Of a stretch of DNA of 64,000 nucleotides, positions 28,896 to 38,779 are shown piece by piece. The notes beneath the pieces are model-generated. The model searched no databases. It saw only the letters and a program-made list of their open reading frames with translations, and had not been told where the DNA came from. A program made the position numbers and the translations under genes. Origin of the DNA: Hyaloraphidium curvatum (Eukaryota > Monoblepharomycota > Hyaloraphidiomycetes > Hyaloraphidiales > Hyaloraphidiaceae). The DNA lies in NCBI GenBank assembly GCA_025558095.1, contig JAIVFI010000029.1, forward strand, positions 1 through 64,000, given 5' to 3'. Numbering within the stretch: position 1 is the first letter of the stretch; every line of letters starts with the position of its first letter.

Positions 28896-29209
28896 GCTGA
28901 CGGTGCGTGATGTGATGCGGAGCGTTTTGCGCCGGTGCGGCGTCGGCGGGTGCAGCCAGGGCCGCCGGGCGGGGTTCCCTGCGATCGATCAGGCCGCATG
29001 GTCTACTCGTCACGGGCAGGATGGCTGTTGGGAGCAAGAGGGGTAAGGCGGTTATGTATGTCCAACATAGGCACACGTAGCGAGACACGTGGCTCGGAAG
29101 TAAAGAACGCGACGCCCGCCCGACCTCTTTCCAGCAGAAGCAACCGAGAGCAGGCGCGCCGTCCGACGGCCCACGTCCCGGATCCGACCTGCCGCAAGAA
29201 GACCGCCCG
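28896..29209. other. Spacer between the two secreted paralogues
   Basis: Contains the promoter of copy A and the 3' flank of copy B. No open frame with coding character. Confidence 0.4.
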
Positions 29210-29824
29210 TCACTCCGCCAGCACGATGAACCTCCCCGGCACGCACAGCATCCGGTACGGCCTCATCGCCGCGCCGTAGGCGTCCCCGTTCTTTGGCTGG
29301 AAGTACACCCCGCACGCGCCCGACCCGCCGCTCTCGGTCTCGGAGCCAAAGTACGCGTTGCGCCCCTGCTTCGCGGTGCAGATGCGGCGGGGGTCGAGGA
29401 TGTATCCCGAGGGGCAGCCGGTGCCGGGCTCTGTCCAGACGAGGTCGGCGTCCGCGTCGTCGCCGCACGAGCCGTCCTTGGGGGGCAGGCAGCCGCACCA
29501 GGCGCCGATGAAGGCTGAGGCGCGGGGCGAGCCGCGGTTGTACCACGCGACCTGGCAGAAGGGCGGGGCGCCGTCGGCGGGCGGGGGGCGCATCGCCCCC
29601 GCGGCGAGGTTGCCGTCGACGGTGTGGGCGCACAGCGAGCCGGAGTCGGGCGAGTCGGGGTTTGTGATGGGCGCGAGGCCGGCGCGGCGGCAGGCGGCGC
29701 GGCAGCCGGGGTCGGACGGGTGCGGTAGGAGGAACAGCGCGCGCGGGCGGGTGGCGGCCGCCGGGCGGGCGACTACGAGGAGGGCGAGCGCGAGGAGGAC
29801 GATGGGGAGGCAGAGGCGGGCCAT
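29210..29824 (-). CDS. Secreted cysteine-rich protein, copy B
   Basis: Single-exon, 204 aa. Start at 29824 (MARLCLPIVLLALALLVVAR), because the signal peptide then begins immediately; an in-frame ATG at 29914 would place 30 hydrophilic residues in front of it. Conserved blocks with copy A: RPRALFLLPH, CRAACRRAGLAP, GAMRPPPADG, WCGCLPPKDGSCGD, GYILDPRRICTA, NAYFGSE, ACGVYF and MLCVPGRFIVLAE. The divergence is about even along the length, so this is an old tandem duplication kept under constraint. Function unknown; expected to be secreted and disulphide-bonded. Confidence 0.78.
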   Translation of the reverse strand: MARLCLPIVLLALALLVVARPAAATRPRALFLLPHPSDPGCRAACRRAGLAPITNPDSPDSGSLCAHTVDGNLAAGAMRPPPADGAPPFCQVAWYNRGSPRASAFIGAWCGCLPPKDGSCGDDADADLVWTEPGTGCPSGYILDPRRICTAKQGRNAYFGSETESGGSGACGVYFQPKNGDAYGAAMRPYRMLCVPGRFIVLAE

Positions 29825-30431
29825 CGCTGCGGGGGGCAGTGGGGGCGGTCTCGGGTGCGGGGCCTCGACGGGTGCCCGGGCGGGTTCGATCGGCCGGCCG
29901 GTCCCCATCAGCACCGGCCGCGATCCCGCCGCTCTCCCACCGGGGACCGCTGTGGAACATCTCAGGATGAAGCAGGATGATGGATGCCGCCGCCGGGCCC
30001 CGGATCCGGCCGGGGCTGTTCAGCCTCCGCTTTGCCGCGGGTCTCTCGGCACCCTCTGGGTCCGGTACCGCCGATCCGGGGCGACAACCGCCGCGATTCC
30101 ATGCCGTCCACCTACCAACCTGTTCTATAGGCCGCTTGTCGATGCCGGATGGGTGCCTGTTCGCCGATCCCCGCGGTCTCCGGGGGGGCGACGGGACCCT
30201 GCCCGGCCCCCGTTCGGGGCGCAGCGCGGAGCAAAGCCGATCCCGTCCCCCAACCGCACCGCCCCGCGCCGCCCCGCGCCCCGCTCAGCAACCACCGCGC
30301 GCCTCAACGCCCGCTTAAACCGCCTCCCGTGCGCCGCCGCGTCGCCCGCAGAGACCGCCGGGAAGCCGACGTCCCGACCCCCAAACACAGACCGGACCCG
30401 TCCCCTCCTCCCCCAGCGACCCGAAAACGCG
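29825..30431. other. Divergent upstream region, no gene seen
   Basis: Lies between the start of secreted copy B (minus) and the start of a four-span gene (plus), so both promoters should be here. Long frames across it are low-complexity Arg/Pro shadows of GC-rich sequence. Confidence 0.4.
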
Positions 30432-31423
30432 ATGGGCGCCCTCGCGAACCTCAAGAAGAACCTCGGCGCCGCCTCGCCGCGCTCGAAGCTGCTGCTCCCC
30501 GCCATCATCATGGACATCCGTGGGCATTGCACGCCGGCGGACGCTCGCTCGCGCTGACCCGGCCCGCTCCCCGACAAAGTGTTCCTGATCTTCATGGCCG
30601 TCTCCGCCGCCGGCCCGCTGGCAAACAAGGACATCTACTGGGGCAAGTGAGTGTTGCTGGCCTCCCCGTCTCCAGGGACGGCCCGCTGATCCCGGCGCTG
30701 GACAGGTACGCCGACGCCAACATCCCCCAGATCACCTCCCCCGCGGACTTCCTCACGGGGATCTGGGGCAACTGCATCGTCATCTCGGGCGGCCCCCTGG
30801 CCGGCTCGGCGAGTGGGTCCCCTCCCCTGCCCCCGCCAAGACCGGCCCACTGATCTCCCTGCTTTGCCCCACCCGCACCGCCCCCCCACCCCTTCAAAGA
30901 CTGCGCTCAATGGGCCAACTCGCCCGCCTTCGTCCGCGCCTACGGCTCCGCGTACTTCGGCGCCCTCGCGGCCATGCAGGTCCTCGCCGGCTCCGTCGTC
31001 TTTTTCGGCTGCATCATGGTGGCCTTTACCTTCAACCCCGTCCCCTTGCTGGTCTCGGGGATCGCGGCGACGCTGTTTTACGTCCCCAGTGGGTTCCGGC
31101 CCCGTTGCCGCGGGAGATCGTCGTTTGGCTGACAGGGGCGGTGGGGGCGACAGCGTTCTCGATGATGCAGTGGGTCAACACCGACCTCGCCAAGCTCGTC
31201 TCGCCGTACCAGTCCTACTCCAACGGCCCCGCCCTCGGACGTGGGTCCCTCCCCCCGCTTTGCCGGCCCGCGTTGCTGACCGCCCCGTTTGCCGGCAGTC
31301 GGCGCCACCGCGCTCGCGCTGACCTGCCTGTCGCTGGTGCTCAAGGTGCTGGCGATGCGGGCGTCGGCGGAGGACAGGTACCCGGTGACGGAGGAGGCGC
31401 AGGGGATGAAGTCGTACGCGTGA
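30432..31423 (+). CDS. Four-span membrane protein, tandem copy 1, six exons
   Basis: Predicted membrane protein of 220 aa. Exons 30432-30519, 30580-30646, 30706-30812, 30900-31088, 31154-31240 and 31299-31423 (88, 67, 107, 189, 87, 125 nt). TM1 is LLLPAIIMDILFLIFMAV. The first loop has IYWGK, then GIWGNC...NCAQW. TM2 is LAAMQVLAGSVVFFGCIMV, TM3 follows FNPVPLLVSG, the block MMQWVNTDLAKLVSPYQSYSNGPAL precedes TM4 (LALTCLSLVLKVLAM), and the tail is short. The acceptor of exon 5 was chosen at 31153 because it gives the same spacing as copy 2 (YVPTFSMMQW against YIPCFAMMQW). A claudin/SUR7-like fold is suggested by the G-I-W-x2-C...C loop but is inference. Function unknown. Confidence 0.78.
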
Positions 31424-31818
31424 AGCTGGCGCCGCGGCCGGGGTGCGTTCGTGGTAATTTGTACAGCCGGATGGAGGATCCACACGATCGGATTCCGCTC
31501 GACGTGGGCGTCAGCTCCCGTTTGCCCGGGCTCGGGTGCCGATCCGAGGATCCAGATCTGAAGGTTGAAGGGTGCAGTCCGGGCTCTGCGCCCGGTCGGG
31601 GCTTCGCACGAGGGTCCGACCGGCCGCAGATCCCGACGCCCGCGAACACCAAGTACTCCACTTGCTCCCAACACCGCCGCTCCCGCCACCTCCCCGCAAC
31701 ACCTCCCGCCTCTTCCGGCCGCCGCCGCCCCGCAGGTGCGACCCCCCGCGCCGCGCACCGCGGTGTCTCCCTCACCCCTCCGTCGCCCGGGCCGCACGCC
31801 AACCCCCGCAGAAGCAAC
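31424..31818. other. Spacer between tandem four-span genes
   Basis: Separates the two tandem copies. No coding frame supported; holds the downstream copy's promoter. Confidence 0.4.
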
Positions 31819-32775
31819 ATGGGCGCCATGGACAACCTGCGCAACAACCTCGGCGCGTCCAGCACGCGCAGCAAGCTGCTGCTCGTGTGCCTGGTGTGCG
31901 ACGTCCGTGGGTTGCCCTCCCCCCGCGATGGCGGGACCGACACTGATTCGCCCGCCCGGGAAAAGTGTTCCTGATCTTCATGGCGACCTCCGCCGCCGGC
32001 CCGCTGGCGAACCAGAACATCTACTGGGGCAAGTGGGTCCCCCTTGGCTCCCGGGAGCGCGGGATCACGGGCTGATCCCCCCGCGTGACAGGTACGCCAA
32101 CGCCGACATCCCGAGCGTGCAGGCCGACGGAGACGTGCTCACGGGGATCTGGGGCAACTGCATCGTGTTCACCACCGGCGCGCTCTCGGGCACATCGAGT
32201 CGGTGCCCCCAACCTTCCCACCCGCGCGGGGTCTGACCGTCCCCCGCTCCCCGACACAGACTGCGCCCGCTGGATCGACTCCCCCGGCTTCGTCGCCGCC
32301 TACGGCTCCGCCTACTGGAACGGGATCGCCGCCATGCAGGTGCTCGCCGGCTCGTTCGCCTTCTTCGGCTGCGTCATGGTGGCCTTCACCTTCAACCCCG
32401 CCCCCCTGCTGGCGTCCGGGGTCGCGTGCACGCTGACCTACATTCCCTGTGGGTGCCTCTGCGATCTGAAGAGGTAGAGATGGCTGATTGCGCTCCCCGG
32501 GGCAGGCTTCGCCATGATGCAGTGGGCAAACACCGACATGGCGAGGCTGCTCACGCCCTACTCGTCCTACTCCAACGGCCCCGCCCTCGGACGTACGTCT
32601 CCTCCCCTCCATCCTCCGATCGCATCGTTGCTGACCGCCCCCCGTTCGACCAGTCGGCGCCACCGCGCTCGCGCTCACCTGCCTCTCGCTGGTCCTCAAG
32701 GTGCTCTCGACGAGGGCGTCGACGGCGGAGAGGTTCGCGGACGAGCAGGGGCAGCCGATGAAGGCCGTGGTCTAG
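31819..32775 (+). CDS. Four-span membrane protein, tandem copy 2, six exons
   Basis: Predicted membrane protein of 219 aa. Exons 31819-31906, 31966-32032, 32092-32198, 32260-32448, 32506-32592 and 32654-32775 (88, 67, 107, 189, 87, 122 nt); the first five lengths are identical to copy 1 and every phase agrees. Introns are 57-61 nt. Sequence order as in copy 1: FLIFMATSAAGPLAN, IYWGK, GIWGNC...NCARW, LAGSFAFFGCVMVAFTFNP, FAMMQWANTDMARLL, PYSSYSNGPALG, then the last span and the tail (QGQPMKAVV). Intron sequences have diverged freely while exons are conserved, so both copies are probably functional. The duplication is younger than the split from the copies at 13.1 and 17.1 kb. Confidence 0.8.
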
Positions 32776-33075
32776 GTGTCTCCGGGTGTCGGTCTTGTCG
32801 GACGGCGGGGTGTATATAGGCTGCTTCGTTCGATGTAGTGTCGGAAGCCTTCCCGGGTTTTCCGAATCCATGGCTGGAAGCTCCTCCGAATCGTCCGTTG
32901 CGGCCGTTCGGATGCTTCCGGAGAGAGACAGCCCCGTCGTTTGCGGAGCACGGGTGTACGGTGATCGGATTCCGTCCAGGGGTGTCGTTCGCCCCATCGA
33001 CCCGCTCCGGCGAAGCCGTACGAGCTGCCCCGCCGCTGCCAGCGATGCACGCCTATATTGTCCACAGCCTCCTCA
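32776..33075. other. Intergenic, no gene seen
   Basis: Between the four-span gene and the truncated paralogue at 33076. Only short frames. Confidence 0.35.
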
Positions 33076-33384
33076 ATGCCACGCCTCTGCCTCCGCTGCT
33101 CGCCCGAAAGGCTCTGCGCTGAGTGTCTGAACAACGACGTGAAGCTCGCTCTGGACTGCTGGTACTGGGATCTGGAACGAGTGGAGGGAGGGCAAAGCGA
33201 GCGAGTGCCAGATGATCCGGAAGGCTTTGGACGGGAAGGGTGGAAGGGTGCTGTAAGGCACGACGGCTTGCCCAACGCTATACACGGTCACCACAAGCAA
33301 CTAGATATTGGCGGCTTGGCGACCCGCATGCTACAAGTCATCCAACGGCTACGTTTTCCCGTCCACGACGGCATCACGGCGTAG
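33076..33384 (+). pseudogene. Internally deleted relative of the SEL1-like gene
   Basis: The frame starts MPRLCLRCSPERLCAEC, close to the start of the gene at 50193-51586 (VLPRRCLRCTRERLCSSC), then jumps to KLALDCWYWDLERV. That resembles a segment about 130 residues further on in the same gene (QQALDCWLVASKDL). The middle is missing and the rest is not similar. Its 3' end overlaps the 3' end of the multicopper oxidase on the other strand by 11 bp. Best explained as a decayed, internally deleted duplicate. Confidence 0.5.
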
Positions 33385-35448
33385 TTGGCGCGCACAGGCT
33401 CGTGTACGACTGCGGCAGCACCATCCCACGCACCTTGCCCGGCAGCTCGTTGAAGCTGAAAGCCAGAGCCCCTTCGAGGTGCCACCCAATGTGGCAGTGG
33501 GACTGGCGCGGATGCGGCGGTCAGCGGTGAGCAAGGGGGCAACTCCGACGAGGTACCCACGAACCACACCCCGGGGTTGTCCATCACGAGCCTCAGCACC
33601 GCCCACCCGTTGGCCGGCACCGTCACCGTGTCCCTCCGCATCGGGTTCCCCGTCTCGAGCCTGCCCCTCATCGCCTCGGTGAAGTTGCCCGGCCCGGTCC
33701 CGAGGACGAAAAAGGTGTGCCCGTGGATGTGCCACGGGTGCGGCCAGCCGTCCCAGCTCTGGATGATGATCTCCATCGCCTTGCCCATGGGCCCGGGGAG
33801 GGTGTAGGCGGCGTCGGACGCGACGAGGGGGGTGCCCTGCGCGACCTTCTGGAGCAGGCTGGGGGCCGAGGGGACGTACTGCTTGTAGTTGATGCCCCAG
33901 GCCGGGGTGCCGGCCATGAAGAAGGCAAAGGTGTACTTTTGCCGGCCGACGGCGGCGGGGGCGCGCTGGGCGTAGTACGGGCGGAGCGAGTCGGGGACGA
34001 GATCCTTGTACCGCGCCGGGGCCTTGCTGTTGGGGTTGCCCGGAGCGGCCTTCTCGTAGGCCACGATGCCGTAGGTGAAGTTGGGCAGGATCGGGGCCGG
34101 CGAGAAGTAGTACGACTTGTCGACCTGCACGCGCATCCACCACTTGGACGTCGAAGGCTTGTTGGCGGTCACGATGACCGAGTAGCGCTGGGCGATGTCA
34201 ATCCACATGCGGTCAACCGACTGGGCCTTGGTGAAGGTGGCGTCGCCCTGGACGACCTTCATCGAGTGGCCGTCGATGGAGAACCAGTAGGCCGACGAGG
34301 TCGAGGTGTTGATGATGCGGAGCAGGTACTTCTTGCCCTTCGTAAACTTGAACTTGGCCCACTGGAGGTCAGGGAGAAGGGTGTGAGAGAACGATCTCGT
34401 CCTCGATGGCGGCGGAACCCACCGGCGCGTTCGGCTTGCAGGTCATTCCTTTCGGCACGCCCTTGGCACAGTCATACCGGCCGTACCCGTTGATGAGGAT
34501 GGAGTCCGGGTTGGTCGGGTCGCCCTTGGGGCCCCAGGCCGATTGATTGCCCGAGAGCACGTAGGCCTCCTCGGCAGGAATGTGCCACCTGCGGGGCCAT
34601 GATCGGACCACCGTCGTTGCCAGGCATTGGCCAAGACCCACCAGTCGGTGAGGGCGACGACAATTTCCTCGTCATACTGGCCCTTGTACGGGTTCATGGG
34701 GTCCTGGGCGTTGACGATTCCCCACAGGCCTGGCGGGAGAACGATGAGACCGCAGCACGACAATCGACCCCCATTGGGACCCACCGTCAGTGTACTGTGT
34801 CATCAAGTGCGAGTGGAACCAGGTCAGGCCGATTTCGTTGTTGGTCTGGCGCGTCGAGAGTTTGAGGTTGTAGGTGTAGGTCGAGTTGCCCGGGATGGGG
34901 CACTGCGTAATGTACGCCGGCCCGTCGCTGATCTGGAAGCCGGCGTAGTCCATCCCGTGGACGTGTATGGAGGTTGCCGGCCCCGTGGCGCCGTGGAGCG
35001 AGCGCCCGACGGGGCCGCCGAGCGAACGGGGGTTGGCCATGTTGCCGTGGACCTTGGCGCGGATTTCCGAGTACGTCAGGCCGGCCAGCTCGGAGGGGTC
35101 GACGGTCGTTGCCATGGGAGCGTCAGCGGAGCGCTCGATGGCGGCCATGCGCCTCGTGAACTCGGAGGCCTTGAGCGCGTTATCGACGACCAGGGTGACG
35201 CTGTCGCCGAGGGAGCCCGGGAGCACCGCGCCAAACGGACCGCGGAGCGTCTTGACGGAGGTCCATCCGGTGCGCTCGGCGGGCGAGCCGCGCTTGTAGG
35301 ACGCGTCCACGGCAATGATCGACCTCTCCACGCCGTCGGGGTTGAACGCCGCCTGCTTCACGCGGAAGCGCCAGTTCAGCGCGCCGGGGGTGTTGTTGGC
35401 CGCCGCGCCGCCGAGGAGGCAGAGCAGGAGGAGCGCGGCGAGCGCCAT
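33374..35448 (-). CDS. Multicopper oxidase (laccase/ferroxidase-like), five exons
   Basis: Predicted secreted copper oxidase of 615 aa. Exons 35448-34785, 34729-34642, 34588-34423, 34361-33561 and 33502-33374; introns are 53-61 nt, four donors being GTGG(G/C)T-like. A signal peptide covers about residues 1-17 (LAALLLLCLLGGAAA). All four copper-ligand blocks are present: SIHVHGM, TWFHSHLM, HPWHIHGH and, after the last splice, SHCHIGWHLEGALA, which supplies the type 1 Cys, the two His on either side and a Leu at the axial position. The spaced cupredoxin order is normal, and length fits fungal laccases or their relatives. It would oxidise phenols, other aromatics or Fe(II) with reduction of O2 to water. 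The final exon is only 43 codons and is lost if the 58-nt intron is missed. A lysine-rich middle domain (KFKFTKGKKYLLRI) is normal. Confidence 0.92.
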
Positions 35449-35757
35449 CGTGGAATGGGGATACAGGGGATGTAGAGTGGGGGATAGGGGACACACGGCG
35501 AGGGATATTCGCCGCAGGCGGCTTGCACCCGTTGGGTTTTCGCGCCGGTTAGGCCTGCAATACGGCCAGAGTTGGCGTTGGAGGCGCAATCTATCCATCG
35601 CGTTAACATCGTCGGCGCCCGGACCGTCAGTGGCGGCGGCGTGGGGCACCGCCGCGTCCCCCGTTCTGCGCCACAGCCACCTTCGAGGGTCCCACTGCCC
35701 AGGTTCACCTCCTTTCCCATCCGCCAATCCGCAACCGCTATCGCGATGGCCTCACAA
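35449..35757. other. Intergenic, promoter of the oxidase
   Basis: Between the oxidase start and the end of the broken seven-span gene. Carries no supported frame; presumed oxidase promoter. Confidence 0.35.
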
Positions 35758-37221
35758 TCACGTTGGGCAAAAGCTCTCCAACGTGACGAAAACTCCGAGG
35801 GACCGGAACACGGTCCAGAGCGCGACGCCGACGGTCAGCCCCGTGACCAGCATCGTCCTCACCGTGCCGTACGAGACGACGAACCCAAATAGCCTAGCGC
35901 GGTGGTGCGAGATCTCGAGGAAGGACGAGATGGCGCCGATGTGCAGCGCGATTTCGGAGGCCATCTCGCCAGCGCCGGTGCGGAGCTGCAGCGCGCGGAG
36001 CTCGCGCTGCGCGTCGCGGTACACGCCCGCCACGGCATCGATGAGGGCGTTGCGGGAGGCAAGGGTGATGCCGTTGATGGTGAAGTAGTAGGCGGCGTGG
36101 GCGAGGATTGCGAGCTGCCAGGCAATGAGGCATCCGCCGACCGCCTGCCAAAAAGGAGCAGTCAGTACGCGGCCTTTGGCAGGTGAGCATCGAGGAGCAC
36201 GAACCACGGAAAGCACAACAAACAAGATCATGCCCGGCACCTCCACGAGTCCAAACAGCCTCGAAAAGAGAGTGTTTTCCTGTCTGCGCCTGAAGCGGCA
36301 CATGGCCGCAAAGCGGTAGTGCAGCCGCACGTAAAGCCAGGACTTGAGCACCGGAGGAGGCTCTCCGTTGGCGGCGGCAGCGCGAAAGCGGCCCATGCTG
36401 CTCCAGTGTGGTGTACGCGATGTTTCCGTAAAGTAAGGACCGAGACGTCGAGAGAATCACAGAGATTGCAAGTACGCTCGCAACATACAAAGCACTGATA
36501 AGGGCAAGGTACGAGGTGGTCCAGAAAGCTGCACCAAGGGTCACGAGCGGTGTGTAGGTAGCAAAGACGAAAGCACAAGGCAACGCAATCAGGCAGAGTA
36601 CCACATCCAGGATCGAAAACAACCCCGCAGAGTTCTGGACCCACTTGCAGCAGCTCGAGCATGCGCAAGACTCGTCACCGGCTACGTGTGCCGAAAGAGA
36701 CCCCCCCAAGCCCTTCCCGTCGTTGTTCGCATTGCGAAAAAGACGCAGCCATCGGCTCAGAGCACCGGGAGCGCTGAACTCGAGAACCCCGGTCCGGGCA
36801 TAGTCCGTGCCATGGAACGGCCGCGTGACGATGTAGATGGCGACGTTGGAGGCAAAGAAGAAGACGACGGCAGCCATGCCGATCCCGACATCCTTGGCAG
36901 CGAACTGGCTGCCCGCGAGGGGCACAGAGAGCCCGAGCAGCGCGAGCGCCGACGCTCCCGCCACCACGAAAGCGCCGGCGTTGAACCAGCGGCCGAACCA
37001 CCCAGTCGCCGGCAAAGCGAAGCGCAGAGCGGGCCATATGGCAATTTTGCGGCCCCGCCGAGGTCGTGGAGCATGCTGTCGGCCGTCAGCGGGTCCGCGG
37101 CGCGAGCTTCGTTGTCCGGCGTGGCGGGCTCGGCGTCGTCCCCGAAGGCCGGGAGAGACGGGGCGGGCGCGGGGAACAACGCCAACCATTCTGCGGACTG
37201 GAAATCGGCGTCGGCTTCCAT
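35758..37221 (-). pseudogene. Broken seven-span membrane protein gene, copy 1
   Basis: Starts MEADADFQSAEWLALFPAPA and ends GVFVTLESFCPT, matching the copy at 52022-53526 throughout. Two lesions are visible by comparison. One base is lost near 37043, after GGAA, shifting the frame. About 41 bp are missing near 36400, after TTLEQ, shifting it again. The 60-nt intron 36145-36204 is conserved in position with the other copy. Segments: two spans after a ~65-residue N-terminus, a Cys cluster (ESCACSSCCKW), further spans, a re-entrant or helical linker with MASEIALHIGAISSFLEISHHRARLF split across it, and a last span ending in FVTLE. A diverged intact relative is at 62018-63544. Confidence 0.75.
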
Positions 37222-37567
37222 TGCAAAGTGGGATTCCGGTGTTCAGTTGGAAGGGAGAGATGCCATCCCTCATCCCCCGCAACTTGACGACCCCCGGCGG
37301 TCGCGCACCCCCATCTTCTGTCGCTCGAACTAATGGAGACTTCGAGATCTAGCCCTAGGTGCTTGTCCTCGATTGGAACGAGCTCGCTGGCTTTAGATTC
37401 GACTCCGCAAGGGATCGGATCCGATCGTACCGCGGTGGTTGGGGAGGGGTGGCAACGAGAGTCAAGTGGGGGCCGCGAATTGGTCAATTGGACCGTCGTT
37501 TTCCTACAATGAACGGCCGTCGGCCGCGCAACAAACGACCCTGCAGACACACCTCGGCCGTGCCGCG
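37222..37567. other. Intergenic, no gene seen
   Basis: Between the seven-span relic and the cupin fusion gene. Nothing supported. Confidence 0.35.
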
Positions 37568-38641
37568 TCACGCCGGCAGGGTGACGTCCAGCATCTCCAG
37601 GTCCGCCGACGACCCCGCGAGCCGGTACCGCTCGCCGGCAGGCAGTGCGACGCTGTCCCCCGCTCGCAGCACCTCGGGCTTCTGCCCGTCGCGCTCCAGC
37701 GTCACGGTACCATCGAGCACCACGTGGAGGCACAGCTCGCCCGCGGCGACCAGCGGGGCGGACGCAGCACCAGCGGTGGGTCGGACCACCCGCGCCCCGG
37801 CGAGCCCGTCCGTCGCGGCACCGATGCCGAGATCGCGCGCCTCGAACCCAGGAGCGCGCCAGGGTGCCCATGCCGCGCCGTCCGCCACGTGGCGGACGAA
37901 CTTTTGGCCCCCGAACAACCGATCAGGATCCCCCACGCGGTTCGGCAGTTCGAGGGAATGGTCCGCCACGGTATCGTGCAGCGCGGGGCAGCCGATCTCG
38001 ATGACCTCCAGCCCCGCCGACGCCTCCAGCACGCGGTGCCGGATCTCGGGCGGCTGCAGCACGCAGTCCCCGGCGTTCATGACGAACGGCTCCCCCTGGT
38101 CCTCGTACACCACCTTGACCCAGCCGCGGTAGCAGAATATCATCTGGAACCGGATCTTGTGGAAGTGCACGTAGTCCGGCACCGGCCCGCCGCTGGGAAT
38201 GCGAATGTGCGAGGCGATGAAGCGGCCGTTCTGCCTGCTGGGGAGGAGGTCGCGGTACTGCATGCCGGCGCGGCCGACGCCAAAGTTGTCGCCACGGCGG
38301 ACCAGCTCGAAGGTTTGATGGATGGGCGGCACCACGACCGGCCGGTGGGCTGGAACGAGCTCGATGCGGGTGCCGTTGGGCGCGGTCAGCTCGAGGGCGC
38401 CGCCGGCCACGGCCTTCGGTTCGTCGCACACGAGCCGCAGTGCCGGCGGGGGCCCGGCGGCGTCGACCGACAGCAGCAGGGAAATCCCGTGGCCCGACAC
38501 CTCGGCGGCGCGCGGGCCGTCGGCGGGCGAGATGGCGTCGACGCGGAACCCCAGCCGGTCCGTGAAGAAGGCGAGCGTGCCGTCGAGCTCGGCGCACGGC
38601 ACGACGACCTGCGCGCGGGTGGGAGGGGCGGCGGCGGTCAT
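37568..38641 (-). CDS. VOC (glyoxalase-fold) plus double-cupin fusion protein
   Basis: Single-exon, 357 aa, cytosolic. Start at 38641 (MTAAAPPTRAQVVVPCAELDG); the open frame extends much further upstream, but only as an antisense shadow of the MYND gene at 38780. Residues ~8-100 read as a vicinal-oxygen-chelate repeat (LDGTLAFFTDRLGFRVDAIS ... LTAPNGTRIELVPA). Residues ~105-250 form a first cupin (PDYVHFHKIRFQMIFCYRGW, then GDCVLQPPEIRHRV), in which the usual metal Glu after the two His is replaced by Gln. Residues ~270-357 form a second, weaker cupin (LCLHVVLDGTVTLERDG ... GDSVALPAG). The VOC part plausibly handles a dioxygenase-like or epimerase substrate, and the cupins could bind a metal. 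The exact reaction is unknown and the three-fold arrangement is uncommon. Confidence 0.75.
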   Translation of the reverse strand: MTAAAPPTRAQVVVPCAELDGTLAFFTDRLGFRVDAISPADGPRAAEVSGHGISLLLSVDAAGPPPALRLVCDEPKAVAGGALELTAPNGTRIELVPAHRPVVVPPIHQTFELVRRGDNFGVGRAGMQYRDLLPSRQNGRFIASHIRIPSGGPVPDYVHFHKIRFQMIFCYRGWVKVVYEDQGEPFVMNAGDCVLQPPEIRHRVLEASAGLEVIEIGCPALHDTVADHSLELPNRVGDPDRLFGGQKFVRHVADGAAWAPWRAPGFEARDLGIGAATDGLAGARVVRPTAGAASAPLVAAGELCLHVVLDGTVTLERDGQKPEVLRAGDSVALPAGERYRLAGSSADLEMLDVTLPA

Positions 38642-38779
38642 GGCGCGATGTCGGGCGGAGGAACGGCCGGGTGGCGCTAGGGCTTGTTTGTTGTTTACTC
38701 GCGTTGTGACAAGGCGCCTGAATCTCCGCTCCGTAGCCCTCCTTGATTTCCGAATCGTCTTCCGCGCACCTGCGGGCCG

